Of a stretch of 64,000 nucleotides of DNA, positions 21,013 to 34,400 are shown piece after piece; position 1 is the first letter of the stretch; the number at the start of each line of letters is the position of its first letter. The DNA lies in NCBI GenBank assembly GCA_036583965.1, contig JAZBQD010000014.1, positions 39,046,990 through 39,110,989 on the forward strand. The letters are read 5' to 3'. The DNA comes from Prunella strophiata (lineage: Eukaryota > Chordata > Aves > Passeriformes > Prunellidae). A model generated the notes under the pieces. The model was not told the DNA's origin, did not search any database, and was given only the letters and a program-made list of their open reading frames with translations. A program made the translations under genes and the position numbers.

Positions 21013-24000
21013 GCTTAACAGACTTGTAAAATGCTTTTAAAAATGTCTCAAGATTTTGATCATGGATTTTGCCACACAGACACTGGCAAGGCTGCGTGTT
21101 TCCAGCAATGCAGAGTATTTAACTTAGAGAGCTGAAGTTCTGGGTTTAATTTTCAGTTTCAGACTAAACAGCAGGTCTGCAGTGAAAGGCAGGCGGCAGC
21201 TCCTGAGCACAATGGGGCAATGGAAATGCTTCTCTTGCAAACTTTACTGATTGTGTAACCATGGAGCACCTCTTTGTGCAGATGAATAAGCAAAATCAGA
21301 GAGGTTCATGTTGGTTTTAATAAACTTCCCCTATCCCTTCCCTTTTTTACTGCAAAAATTCAGCTGCTATTTTATTATGTAATGCTGCAGGCTAAAAATA
21401 TATCCCTAATTTAAGACATCTTGCCAATAAATCTACAAATACCAGGTAATCCAAAAAGGGTAGTTATGGTTTAATGACATACTCTTCTTGTCATCTTAAT
21501 ATGTTCAACTCCTAAAGGATTTAGAGTGATGCATTTAAAGGTTTTTTCAACTTCTTGAATATCTCACACTCTGAATCTGGTGGAAAGTGTGAGAAAGTTT
21601 GGTCCTCCTCAGTGCAGAGCAATGACCCAAGTCTTCTAGATCCATCTACGCAGCAATCCACAGGACAAAGCTCTTTATTTCTCAAAGCAAGATAACCTGA
21701 TTCAAAGTGACTGAGGGTCTCAAATTTAGTAGATACTGATGATTTCCTTTTGATTATAGAATCTTTTATGGGAATTTCTTTTCCAACATATACATTCTGT
21801 AATCAAATCAGAGAAGGTACCCTGATGAAAATGTATGTTCAAAACATGTTTATTTTACAACTGAGACAGATTTACTGCAATTTATACCTCAATGTTAATC
21901 TATTCTCCTTTCTAAACATTAAAAAATACTAACATAAATTATAGTTAATGCCTCACTATATAACACAGTTCTCAGGAGACTATTGAAGCGATGTGTGAGC
22001 CCCCTAACTAACTGTAACTGTGTCTTTGCTGTTCTGAATTCAGTTTCCAGAATTTGCTTCAAAATAAGCCTGAGAATCAGGGAAGGGGAGAGAGTGGAAG
22101 CCATTCACTACCCTGAATCTGAAATCTCCAGGGTCCTAGAGCTCACATGTTCTTTCCTTCCAGACTCAAGTCTGGTTTCAATGGAGCTCTCATTTTTCTT
22201 CCCACTAATCCTGCCGTGAGATCAACCATTGGTAACTCTGTGAGAAATTAAATACCAGGATGTGGGAAATCTGAGATCTGAATTCAAGCAGAATGTGGGT
22301 GATTCATTTATTTCTCTCCTTCTCTTTTCCCATGGTTGTTGTGTGGCAAATAACTCTTCAAACATGAGATCAGAGATCGGCCCTGAATAATGCGACTACA
22401 TTGACAGAGCAGAGGCAAAGCAAGAACTACACTGGCAATATTATATCCCTCTCTAATATAATCATTAGTCATTTCTAAAGAGAGATTTCAGCCAACTATT
22501 TTCTGAAAACATTCTGGAATTTCCAGAAATGCTTTACAGTGGGATCAGCAGCAGAACTTCATCATACTGATGCTCACCATCTGCTGGAGCACACTTCATA
22601 AAAAAATTTAAAATTTCTTGTGTTGGGATCCCAATGAAAAGAGAGACAGTTTGCTATGATAATATAAGTGCTACAATGCCCAACAGTCAGGCAGTGGTTT
22701 TTAAGGGCTTCTTCCTTCCTCAGTGTGAGAAAAGAACATTTATTTAGGTCCCTGTATGGACGAACTCAAGATGCTCACAAACACTAGGCTGTGCAAAGAT
22801 TTAGATTCTTCATGCACTGTTTGGCAAAGTGCTGATGTCTGAAAACCACCTACATACTTCTGTAGCCTTCAACATGAAGTGCCTAGGACCATAATTCTCA
22901 CTGCATGGTCAACCATGAGGCTGTGGTTCTCCTACACTTCTTACTGTCTACTGTCACAGCAGTCACATGCCTACAATGTCCAATGAGCTCTGAATGTGCC
23001 CCCAAACTGCACCTTGCCTGTCCACAGACAGTGTTTGTCATCTGGGCTGCCTCACTCCATCTCAGCACTAAGGAACAGTGCAGTGAGAGCATCAACGGAA
23101 ATTATATAGAACAGAAGTTCCACTAGGAAAAATGGTTTTAAAGTGTCTATCACAATTGTTTCACACTGATTATGAATCCTTCACCTGAGCTGTCCTCTCT
23201 GAAGTGCAAGGGAGGAGGCAAGCTCCTAGGCTCAGCCTGTCTATCCTAGCCTTAATGTTTGGCACAGGTGTCACAAGCTGAGGGAGGCCAGATGTCACCC
23301 TGGGGTAGCCTGGCAGCACTGATTTCAAGGAACTAAATTCACAAAATACCACAAGTGGCCCACAGAAGTACAGTCAGAGTAGCTGAAAAATTCTTGTTAT
23401 TTTTTTATTTTAAGACTGTTATTTTGGATGACAAGTGGACCTTATAAAATTTCTCTGATGCCAGGGAAAACCCAGGAAAAAAAAATTGTCTTCTTATTGC
23501 TTCCATCCATAAAACATTTAAATATGTTAATAAGGGCTGAGTATACTGCTCTTTTTCCTAGCCAAACTTCATTATTGCTGATATGTGAAGACTGTAACAA
23601 TCTATCTGAGCAAATTATTTAACAGACAAAACCTGTATTTTCATTGACCTTAACTTTGATTCTATTTGCACTTAATTTATTACATATCCATCGCAGCATA
23701 CCTAATCTTTAACATAAAATTTGCAGCAGAATTGATATGGTCCTGAATTGGAACAGCAAAGACAGAGCAATTTCCAAGAATGGTTACATAGTTTGTTTCC
23801 CATGTTTTTCGGTGCAACAAATAAGCAAGGATACAACCCTGGAGTATCTGTAATAATATTTAAGTCAGGGAATAGGGCATCTTTCAGAGGCTTCAGCTGC
23901 ACGTGGAGGAGCAGCAACAATGTGGACCATTGAAAATGCAGAGCCCTTTATGAGAAGCTCAGGAACCAAGCTCTCACCAAAGAGCACTTTCCTCCTGTGC

Positions 24001-27000
24001 AGCTTTCTGCTACTCATCTTTGTTAATTTGCATTTTGATTATTTTTATTACTGTAAGTCCACAGAGTGATCATGCTGGTAGTTTCAGCTTTCTGAGTATC
24101 ACTCAGGAAATATCTTAAAATAATCCTTATTTTCAAGGAGTAGCCATGTGCTGCAGAGAATCTCGTATGTCTTGCATGTCTTGTATGAAGTAGGATGCCC
24201 AAGTGTTAGCAGCACTGACTCTTGTTACTCTTGAAAATCTCAGCCAAAATATGTAGCATGTGTATGCAAAAGTAGCACTGTTTAATTTACTCCTGACTGG
24301 CACTTTTTTAAACACTGCCCAGCTATGCTCCTCAGTGGTGTTTCCCAAGTACACACCACAACCCCTTCTCTTCTGGCTATTATTAGTGAGACTTCAGTTC
24401 GTGTCAAATCAGAGCCAGGTTCTGAACTGGATGGAGTACCTCCCTAAACACCCTTTGTGGCCACAGCCATGGGGTCAAACACAAAGCCACCCTGCCCACC
24501 AATGTTGCCTGACCACTTCTTCCACAAGCAAGGAGTGGGGAGGGAAGAGGTAAGGAGAGATTGAAGAGGAGCGTTGCTGGCTTAGGGAAATCTTTTAGCT
24601 CATCCCTGCATCTTCTAGCCTTCTACCACCAACCGCAACACCTACTCCCTGTGCTATGCCAGGAGTGGCTCAACAGCTGTAGTCCCTGAAGTTTTACATC
24701 CCTGCTTTTAGGGTCAGGTCTTGCCCAGCACACTGGAAAAAAAGCAGGGACCTGAAAGCATGTCTGTGTTGAATGGGCAAATATGTGACCAGTGTTGCAT
24801 TCAGAAAGCTGCCTCCTGCCCTAGAGTTTGCCTCAAGGAAAATAAATGTTGTGTGTTTGAGCTATCAGGAATCCATTATTGTTCTTGTTCAGAGATGAAG
24901 GCTTCTCCTATGCTGAACTAAGTCACAGCACTCCTGCTCTTTGATTGACTCATAAACTGGCTGACAAGGACATGACATCTTCAAGTGGCACATTGCAGAA
25001 GGCAAGACTGAATCCCCACGATGGTTCCTCACAAGCCAGGAAGAAAAAAATATCCTGCTAAATCTGATTCCTTTTTTGTCACATCAGATTGTAAGTGTGT
25101 GCACTTTGACAACTCCCTTGTGCAAGAAGGGAGCATCAGCACATCACTTTTAGTGGAAGGGGAATCAAGACACTGTGAGACTTGCCCAAAATGGAACTTA
25201 CACAGGCACAGTTCTCAGAAATAATGGTTTGAAAGGGAGCTGTGCTGTCCTGGCACAGTGCTGACTGGGGCACCTCTGTTCCTTAGGCACTGCACGGGGC
25301 ACAGGGACAGGCACCCTGGCCTGCCTTGTGAACCACAGGTGCATTAAGCAAAGGGATGTATAACTCAGACAGCATTTACTGTCAGAATTATGCATCTGAA
25401 TTTAACAGATCTGTGGACTCAACCAAATCAAATTATCTTTCTCCTGCTTGATCATTCAGGCTCTTTGACCTTCAAATCCTGAGCTGCACTGTGTCTCAGG
25501 TTTAGGGAGCAGCACTAGGAACACTTCTCTCCTGGTAGCCTGGAGAGCTTGCTAGGATAGGAAATGGGGCTGAGGTATTTCCAATTTTTTGAGTCTTTAA
25601 AAGTGACTAAATATCTGAATATACTCCTGTCATGAAGAATTTTTTAATCCATTGATTTAATCCAATAAATTTGTTTAATTTATTTACAGCCAAATTTCTG
25701 GAAGTAGTCATCTCAAAAATGTTCCTTTATCATAGCTATGTAGTAAATGACAATCATAAATATTTAAAGTCTTACACTGATTCAGGTATTCAGGCATATC
25801 CATCATTGAATTACATTATTCAGAGTCTATTCAGAAGTTATGTCATGTAAGTAAGAAAATATTTTCTTTCAGATATACCTGACCTCCCCTTCTAGCCACC
25901 ATTCTTTAGTCCAGGTTAGGACTTCATCTGTTCATTGAAACAGTAATTGTAACTTCTATATTTTCTCCCAGATTCTTTTTCTTATTTTATTTCAAAAAGC
26001 AGGGTTTTTGGGGGTTTTGTTTTTTTTTTTTAAAGTCATCAGACAAATTACTCAGTGTCTCCCTGTCACAATAAATCCCTTATAAAAGAAAAAGAAGGAC
26101 TGAATATGTATTCCTTTGGAAACCACACCAGTTTCCACCATTTCGCCTAGAAAAGAGAAAGAAGGTAAGAATGTTGAGCCCAGTACCCCCTATGAAATTC
26201 CATCTACTGCATCCATGAAGAAAGCTAGAGACTTTCTTTATTTCCCATAAGCCCCAATACATGCTTGCTCAGCATGTGTTCACATGGTACCAAGAGCCTA
26301 CAGTACATTAGAGGATGTTCCAGAGTGACCTGTGTAACACATACACATTTATCCTGAGCTAAAGCACAAAATCCATGTGTTATTGGAAAAGAAAGTTTCA
26401 CCTCTCCAGGATATGACTTTTTGGGAGTTCCCCTGGGAACTTTCTGACTCTCCATATCAATAAACACAAAAAAAGTCCATGAGACACAAGATAGCTTGCT
26501 GAACTGCAGTGGAAAGAGCAATGGATCTCCAGGGCAGCAGGTCAACTTCCAGGGCAGAGATTATTCAGTATTTCTACAGTCAAGCCTCAGGTGAATAAGA
26601 CTGAAGCATTCCTGGGCTCACAGGACACAGGGTGGCCTTGGACAATGGCACTCACTCTCTCAGATGTGTATGCGCACCTGCTTGGTGCCATCCTGTCTGT
26701 GACACTGGAAGCTTCTTTTCAACCTGCGAAAGTGGATTTCTGAAGTATTCCTCCCACATTTCTGTCTGCCATTTCCCAGAAGGGAAAAGGATGAATTCAC
26801 ATGTGGTGGCTAGCAGATACACAGAATGCCTGAAGCTTGTGTAGGTGCAGTTTTATTGCTGATGAGTCTGCAACTCTCTGGCTGCACACAAATGTGTGAA
26901 CCACACGTGTAGCTCCTGGGCTGCAGAGCCTGTGTGATGCTTCTAGCATTTACTGAGTCCTACATTGGGTAGACATATGCAATAGATGCAACCTGAGGTA

Positions 27001-29126
27001 TATATGTATATATAATGATTCACATGCATAACTTTATTGATACCGACATTGAGAAATGAGTAGCAGGACAAAAATGTAGGAAATCCAGCTCTTCTTTCTG
27101 TACAAAATAAGACTAAGCTTTTTAGTGTTTATTCTTGTTGGATTTGATTTTTTGGACATTGTTTTAAAAACATCTATTACATTTAACATTAGGTAAAGAA
27201 GTATGCTTCACTTGTTCTTTTGGTGTATGTTTTCTGTACACTTTCTTGTGTACACTGTTCTATGTATACTTTATGTGTACTCCTCTGACTGATACACTTT
27301 TATTCTTATCTACACACTGTCTTTGTGACTGGTATGCTGTCTTTCAGACTCAGATATAAAGGATTTCCAAGGATTTGAGATTTTAAGAGAGGTAATAAGA
27401 CTTTCAAAGGGCTTTTCTATGTTCATCATATGTCTTTCTCTGCAGAAATGATAAAAAAGAAACATGTCCTGTTTCCAGAAAATTTTGATTGCTTTCATTG
27501 TGTTTTTCTAAAAACATCTATTTCCTTCATATTACTTAAGAGTGTAACTCCCCCATATGGCTGAGTCAACAGCTGCTACAAATTGCTTAAAAATGAGGAA
27601 ATGAAGAAATATCTGTTTGGACTGTGCATTTGCACACCTCGATAAAAATACTACTATGTCATGGCTGTAAGATCGGCTGTACAGATCTTCTGATCTTCTT
27701 TAGAGACAGAGCAGATTTCAAAGAGTCCTGTTTTGAGGTTTAGGCAAATATCTACGTGAAAGTGCTAAACTTACCAATGTCACGCAGTTATGCTGGCTCT
27801 TTTCTTCATTTCCCCAAGGAAGTGTGAGAATATGCATCAGTGATGATCACAAAAATGTGAATAGACCACTGTATTCAGAGCTTTTTATTAATGACATGGG
27901 TGTGTAGATTTCCAGTGGGTTTTACTGCTGCTATTTACTCTCTGTGTGATGGCAAATCCTCAGAGCTCTGGCAAAGTTTGAAGATATTACAGAAGTTTAC
28001 ATAAACATCTGTATGGCCCTAAACTGGACAGCTGATATCCATGAAGAGATTTAGAGCATGGCAGAGCCCTGCATGATGCTTAAAATCTGGGAAATGGTGA
28101 TAGGAACAGAGCATGTTATTGGCAAAATGAGGATTTTACCTGGCCCTCCTGCTGCTGTACCTTTAAAAGTGACACAAACCGAAGAGACATACTTGCTATC
28201 ATCAAGAACAAGAGCAAGACTGATGTAAACTAACACTCATAGAAATCTTTCAGAATACAGGTGAAATTCAAAGCACAGGCGAGACCACTCAGGGACCAAG
28301 TCTGACCAAGAGTTTCTGCCACTTTTACCAAGGCTCACCATCAACCAGCAGCTCTTGACTGTAACCTCTCACAGTCCCCACCAATGAAGAAAGTATACAT
28401 TTCTAACTTAATCCAGACTGCCACATGGTAAAGCCATCTGGGAGGATATTTTGAAGGAAACAGATGGAAAAGGAAGAGATTCCTCTGAATGTAGTGTAAG
28501 ATTTACATTATCCTCCATGAACTTCCATGTAGTCCCCATGTTTATATAATTTATCACTATTTCCTTAGACAGCTCAGATTAGAAAGCCTGCATGAGCTCA
28601 TGTTCTTGTTGTTAATTCTGAGTCTGAACCTCCCTACTTTAAAGGGAAATTAGGTACTATAAAAAGAAATCAGAGAAAGGCAACCAGACCTGACTGAAAT
28701 CCAGCAGCATGAAGTTCTTGATCATCCCAGGAATTACACAGTTTTACCTCTCCTTCTTTCAGCCTCAGGAAGACACTGTCATGAGCACTTGCCCATAGTG
28801 ATAAATTTTTGTTCTTTGCCATGCACCTATAACAGCAAAACTGCAATGGTGTGGTACTGCAAGCATGAGAGTGGGGTCCTGTTAAAACCAGGAAGGGTTG
28901 AAGATAAGTTCAGTGATTTCACTGAACATCCCTTCATCTAAAGATTAAAAACAGAAATGTTGTCTGTGTAAAGACATGGCATATAAATAATTTAAGGTGT
29001 TCTTTCACTACTCAGTTGTGGTAACTGGAGAGATCTAAACAGCCTTCTCTCTCCTTTCATGCCTGTGCCTCCTCACTTTCTGTACAAACACTTCCACTAC
29101 TAGTGGGAATGTCAAAGGGCTTTTTT

Positions 29127-29148
29127 TCTCTGTCTCTCTCTCTCTCTT
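29127..29148. repeat. (TC)n microsatellite
   Basis: TCTCTGTCTCTCTCTCTCTC is an almost perfect dinucleotide run. Confidence 0.85.
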
Positions 29149-29800
29149 TGCCTACAGAGACGCTGCTGAGGCACCACTGCAGCAGCAGTGGCATCCAGCT
29201 GGTTGACACACGCTTCAGCATCCCCACCAGAATCACTGCTTCAGCAAATGGTCAGGAAAATCCATATGGGGAATGCTAGTGCTTCAGTTCAAATGCCTAC
29301 ATCATTTGGCCATCAATTTAATCTGTCATTGCTTTGTTCTGCTACAAAACAACAGAGTGCAGCTCCTCTCTTTCTCCTCCTGCACCCCAGCCCAGCTTCA
29401 GTCCCAGATCTTTCTTCCTCTCTTGCACCCAGGCCTGCATATGGTTATTGTGCAGACAAAACACTTGCAGCAGTCAGTGCCTGGGGAGCTTGGAAAGCTG
29501 GCAGCACCACAAGGCCATTGGCAGCAATGGTTTCTGCTAGGCTAGGCTACAGCCATCAGCTCTAGACCCCTTCTTCCTGCTGACCTCAGTGGGACTGAGC
29601 TCTGATGAGTACCAGAGGAAAAAGACAACAGCAGCAGCCACCCAGGAGTCTCTGCCTGCTGGATTTGGTCACCTCTCTGCAGCAGGGCTTAGCCTCCCTG
29701 TCACTCAGGTGACACAAAAGAGAGAGCTGGCTTTGTGCCCACCTGGCAGGTTTACTACCATGTTGTAGTAGGAGCAGCCTGATTGTAGCAGTAACATTTG

Positions 29801-29824
29801 AAGGACATAAGCAAGGACATAAGC
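29801..29824. repeat. 12-bp tandem duplication
   Basis: AAGGACATAAGC occurs twice in perfect tandem. Confidence 0.9.
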
Positions 29825-31409
29825 AAGACATGGAGAGGAAATCTATTCTATTAGAAGAGCCTGGTGTGTTCTGAATTGTGTAGTCAGATCATACATAGTA
29901 AGTCACTGGGGACTTAGGCTGTTTTTTTGCATAAGCTGGCCTAACAAAAGTATTACCTCTCCTTGCAAAACTTAACCTTACTTGAAAGTACTACTACATT
30001 CATCCTGTGTGTTACTTCCACCATTCAGAGACATTATTAGCTGTGCCATGGATTCATCATTGATTGAACTGTATTGATTTCTTTCGTAGAAATCTGATTC
30101 CTGCACATGCTTTGGAGAGTTACATCATTTTACCCCTTCAACTCATAGCTAGGATGCTTTCTGTTTCATATGCAACAGTTCCTAATTCAGATTGCAGTTG
30201 ATATTATGACAATGTGCACTGTACAATAATGTCTTAGAACCATAAGGTGGAAAAATTGAAGTATTATTCCTTTCTAAAAGCAGACCTCTTTCCAGAAGAG
30301 CAATGGACCCTTTATGCTCTTCACTCAGCAATCATTCATGCACATGAAGGCACAGCAGCACAGCCCATGGACTCTGCTAAGCAGCCATGGACTTGCTCCC
30401 ACGCCCAGAGGTTTTTCTCTGTTGGTGCACATATAACAAAGTTTTAGAGTTAGGTTCTTGGGGTTTTTAACACAGGGCAGGCTGGGAGAAGAAAACTAAG
30501 TGGTTTCAGTCAATGCAGTGTTTGACTGGTTTCATGACACCTTGTGGCTTGCATTTTTTTCAAAGTGTTAAGAAAGAGTAATACTACCCAACACAAAAAG
30601 TTCCAATGCATTAGTCTTTATGACGGATCCAATCTGGTTGCCAAGTTCAGCCTATTATATTTTGTGGATTTACAGAATCCTTTGGAGTGACAATGCAGAG
30701 CAATGCAGATTCCCCAGGCAGTGCAAAGGAGAGCCACTTTACCTGCAAAAATCAGGTCTTTTAAAGCAGTTAGCTGGTTACCAGTTTACACAGTTTTAAG
30801 GCACAACAAGCCCAAGTCAACCAAGCAGCATACATCACAATGTGGACATGCAGCCATCACACAACACATCTCTCATGTCTCTCACATCTCTCTACCCCTA
30901 TTCCATCAGAGTCACTCTCCCATAGCTCCCTTCTACTTAGCCTAAGTAGCAGGCCTGAGCCATGATTTCATAAAGGTAACAAGGCCCTTATTTTATAAGG
31001 CTTTACCTACATGCAACACTTAGAAAAGCAGAGAGATGGGTTTCATGCATATGCCCCTCCTTGCTACAATGCAGTTCCCACCCACCCACGTTCAGGACAC
31101 AGAGAGATATTTATTGCATGCTGGACTCACACCACGGAAGTGTGAATGTGTGTCTGCATCATCACTGCAAGGTGACCAATGCAGAAGGAGGACAATTCTG
31201 AGCAGACACTGTCCCCTGCTTCCTCTTCTCTTTCACAAGGGCCACAGCATGACTTGTTCTGGTGGTTGTGCCCATCAAGTCAATAGCTGTCCCAGCTCAT
31301 ACAATTGATGCATTTCCCTTCTTTTATTACAGTAAAAGAGGCCAGTTGAAATACTGAAAAATTATTTCACTTAAAGTAGTCTAAATAATTTAAATTAGCT
31401 TTTTCTTAC

Positions 31410-31442
31410 CTGAGCAGGCTTCTTTTGAACCACTTGTTGAGG
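31410..31442 (-). CDS. HMGA2: HMGA2 exon 4 (33-bp microexon, PQQVVQKKPAQ)
   Basis: On the minus strand this 33-bp exon encodes PQQVVQKKPAQ, identical to the linker I know between the third AT-hook (ending RKW) and the acidic tail of HMGA2. The acceptor CTTTTCAG lies immediately upstream (31443 onward) and the donor GTAAGA immediately downstream (31404-31409). The exon is phase 0 at both ends and joins in frame to EETEETSSQESAEED of exon 5. It is basic and glutamine-rich, in contrast to the acidic tail. Standard gene finders often miss an exon this short. Exons 1-3 with the AT-hooks lie to the right, outside the window. Confidence 0.97.
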
Positions 31443-34400
31443 CTGAAAAGTAAAACAAAGGCACAGTGAGAAACAAAATTAAGTGAGAGCACTTAACTGT
31501 GATGAGTGCTAGGAAAAGTATTTTCAGCAATAGAAATAAAACACAGGAAAAGCCCACAGTCAGAAGTGGAGAGATAAACATAACCAGCTCACACACCCAG
31601 CCTCTCCTCTACCTATCTACAACTTTGCTCTGAAGTAGTTCATATTACTGTGGATGAAGAGGAGTATGTTAAGTTTGTACAATTAAAACTGAAGTGAAAT
31701 CTAATTTAGCACGTTACATCTTTCGGCTCCTCTGTGGTACTGCTGCCTTAACTTATCAGACCATGAGAGTGACCTGATTTTATAACTAGATTTTATTCTG
31801 TTGTCTCCACTGCTGCTGCTCTCTTACAACATGTGAGTGGAGTGTCCTGCTGTGGGGAAGCCCTCCCTATTCATCATGAGCAGGGTCAGAGCTCAGGCTT
31901 CACTCAGAGGTGAAGGACACATAAACCCCATTCCTCAGCCACAGCTTCCCACTTGACCAAAGCCACCTCCAAAACCAAGGAAACTGGGATGGACAGTGGT
32001 TCCAGCCCTTGTGAGTTCTGGTTTGAGACTTTCAGCTGCATGAAGCTGATGCTGTGCTGACCCTTGCAAGCCTATTAATGTGATTATAGGGATGCCCATC
32101 ATTGGGCAGGTTGGGTGTGTCCACCTGCCTATGCAGGACCTGGTGGCACCACCATGGATTCTCAGCAAGTCTCTCTGCTGACTGGTCCCACCAGGACTGG
32201 GAAACACAGTGCTCACATGAGTCAGGAGACCCACCATGGCTCTGGTGTGTTTCATCCCCACCTGGGAGAAGAGGAGTACCAATAAAGGAACAAACACAGA
32301 CATGCTTAAAATACACCAGCACTGCCCAGATGATGGGATGACCCTTGTGGGTGCTAGGAGCAGCATGGAACAATAAGACCACAGATAAAGGATGAAATGC
32401 CTGACACAGAAAGGACAAAAAGGCTTTTCTTACTTCAGTGGGACAAAGTTGCTGCCTGCCCCCATCCCCCAGATATTCTGTTTTTAAAGTCTATGAACTG
32501 CAACCAATGATTTTCTTCCTGCCCTTCCATCCTGCTTTTTCCTAATCCCAGACATGATTTTAGTGCCTTGCTTGGGTAGAAGCCAACATGCCATCCCTCT
32601 GCACGGCCAAAAACCTAATTGTCACAACAGTGTAGTAGGAAATAACTGAAATATTTCTGAATAAGCAGTTTAGTGTAACTGGCCCCTTCAGAGCAATATT
32701 TCAGTGGGAACGATCAATGAAAATATAAATTAAATGTAACTGATTAAATCTGGCTGCCCACCACAAGTGTACCATTTTAACAAGAGATGCTTTGTTTATT
32801 TTCAGTCTTTTTCTAACTCAGTGGAATCCTACTGCTGTTATATTTTTGGATATAACAGGCTCCAAGTTCTGCTCTCAAATAAATATGAGAGGAAAAAAAA
32901 CTGATCTGATGACTGGGTCTGTCTTTAAACTTCAGGGTGGACCCTTTCCTTCTCCATTAAATTCCCTTGCAATGGAGAAGCTATTATCAAGACACACATT
33001 TTATTGATGCCTTCTCCAGGTGGACTGCAGGCCCTGAGCTCATTAATAGACATTTGCTGCCCTTGGACAAAGGAAGGATTTGTTTTAAAGGAATCTCTCA
33101 TAATTATAGAACTCACTGAGCTCTTCTGTAATCTGCCAATATTTGTTTTTTCACTTTATTTTCTTTTATTTTGCCTGTTGATTACACCTGTATATGTGTC
33201 TACTCCCAAACCACATGAAATCCACAGACATTTTTAGAGGCTGACTGTTTTCTCCAGCTCAGAAATCCCCATATATTTTTGGCCTTGCACTCCATGTTCA
33301 TGTGACTCTCACTCACTGTAACTCAATGAAATCTTCTGAAAGAGCTGCCAACTCACCATATTTTCCATGAATTAGGTCCTGACACTTCAATGAGAGGAAA
33401 GACAATGTCTGAAACAAGGCCAGCTCTGGCTTTCTGCCTAGTATGTGTCACAGTAATTCTACCAGCTGCCCTTCTACACAGCAGTTCATACTTTTCAGAC
33501 CACCAAAAAGCCCCTTGAATACTTTCAGTGATAGCTGGGGCTTGAGCTGCCAGCATGTTTTCCCAGCCTCTGGCACCCAGTGGCTTTGGACTGGACCTCT
33601 AAAGTTTTTTTTTTGCATGTGTTTGTTTTGTTTTGCTATTTTTATGAATGGCTTCCACAGGGAACTCTGACTCCAGCACAACCCTATCCAGCCATTCATA
33701 AAAAGCAGAGGGAAAATATTGTACTTTGCCCAGTTGGAAACTGTCTGTGATACTGACCAAGGCTTTCAAGAATTTTAGTCATTCAAGACCTTTGCTATCG
33801 TAGTGCTTCATGTTGAGAGCTCCTTGGCAGGGCTTGCTCACTGATGGCTAGGCTTCCCCTGGACGTGGGATCTGCAGCTCAGCACATGTTTGCTTGCTGC
33901 CTTAAATGGAAGAAGCTCAGCTATGCAAGCCAGGAGCAGGGCTCAGTGCCTCAGCCAGTCTTAGTGGCACACACCAGTGACACGCTGGGAGCTGTGCCCG
34001 CTCATGTCACTTTGAGGGCTCCGGCTTGTGGCAGCTGAATCACTGCAAGTGCCAATTTTCTAAAGCATCGCTTTTCACGCTTCAGCCGGGCTGAGTGGGA
34101 ATGTGGCTGGACATGTAAATCCTGTAAGGTCCAGTCCTGTGAGGACTAGCGCCTGCTGACTCGGATCTCGGATCACCCTGACCAGAAGAACTGAAGTGCT
34201 CAGGAATAACAAGAAATTTCCCAAGCACCCCTTTAACTTCTTTAACTGTTGTGGATGTGATGCCTTTGGAACCATCTTGACACACTGTAGACACTAATGG
34301 CTCAAGCTGCTAAACTTTGTGCTCACTGCATTAAAAGATCTTTTCAGGGCTTTGAAAGTGACACCTCTGATTCACAAGTGTTGCATCTGCATGTTCAATT

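Larger units (their letters stand above)
11529..31409 (-). other. HMGA2: HMGA2 intron 4 (19,881 bp)
   Basis: The intron begins GTAAGA after exon 4 (31404-31409) and ends TTTTCTAG before exon 5. Repeat content is low: one CR1 end, a few microsatellites, a C-run tract, and an isolated CpG-dense patch near 20.5 kb. No nested gene could be supported. Open frames across it (for example about 26225-26545 and 29188-29565) have no recognisable domains. Confidence 0.9.

Noticed and set aside
29188..29565. 125-codon plus-strand frame in intron 4, overlapped by two other open frames
   Set aside because: Three frames are open at once over a stop-poor, CA/CT-rich stretch, which points to composition. No domain was recognised.
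31935..32418. Two overlapping minus-strand frames of 128-143 codons near HMGA2 exon 4
   Set aside because: Both frames and the plus strand are open together, composition is ordinary, and no splice signals or domains fit.
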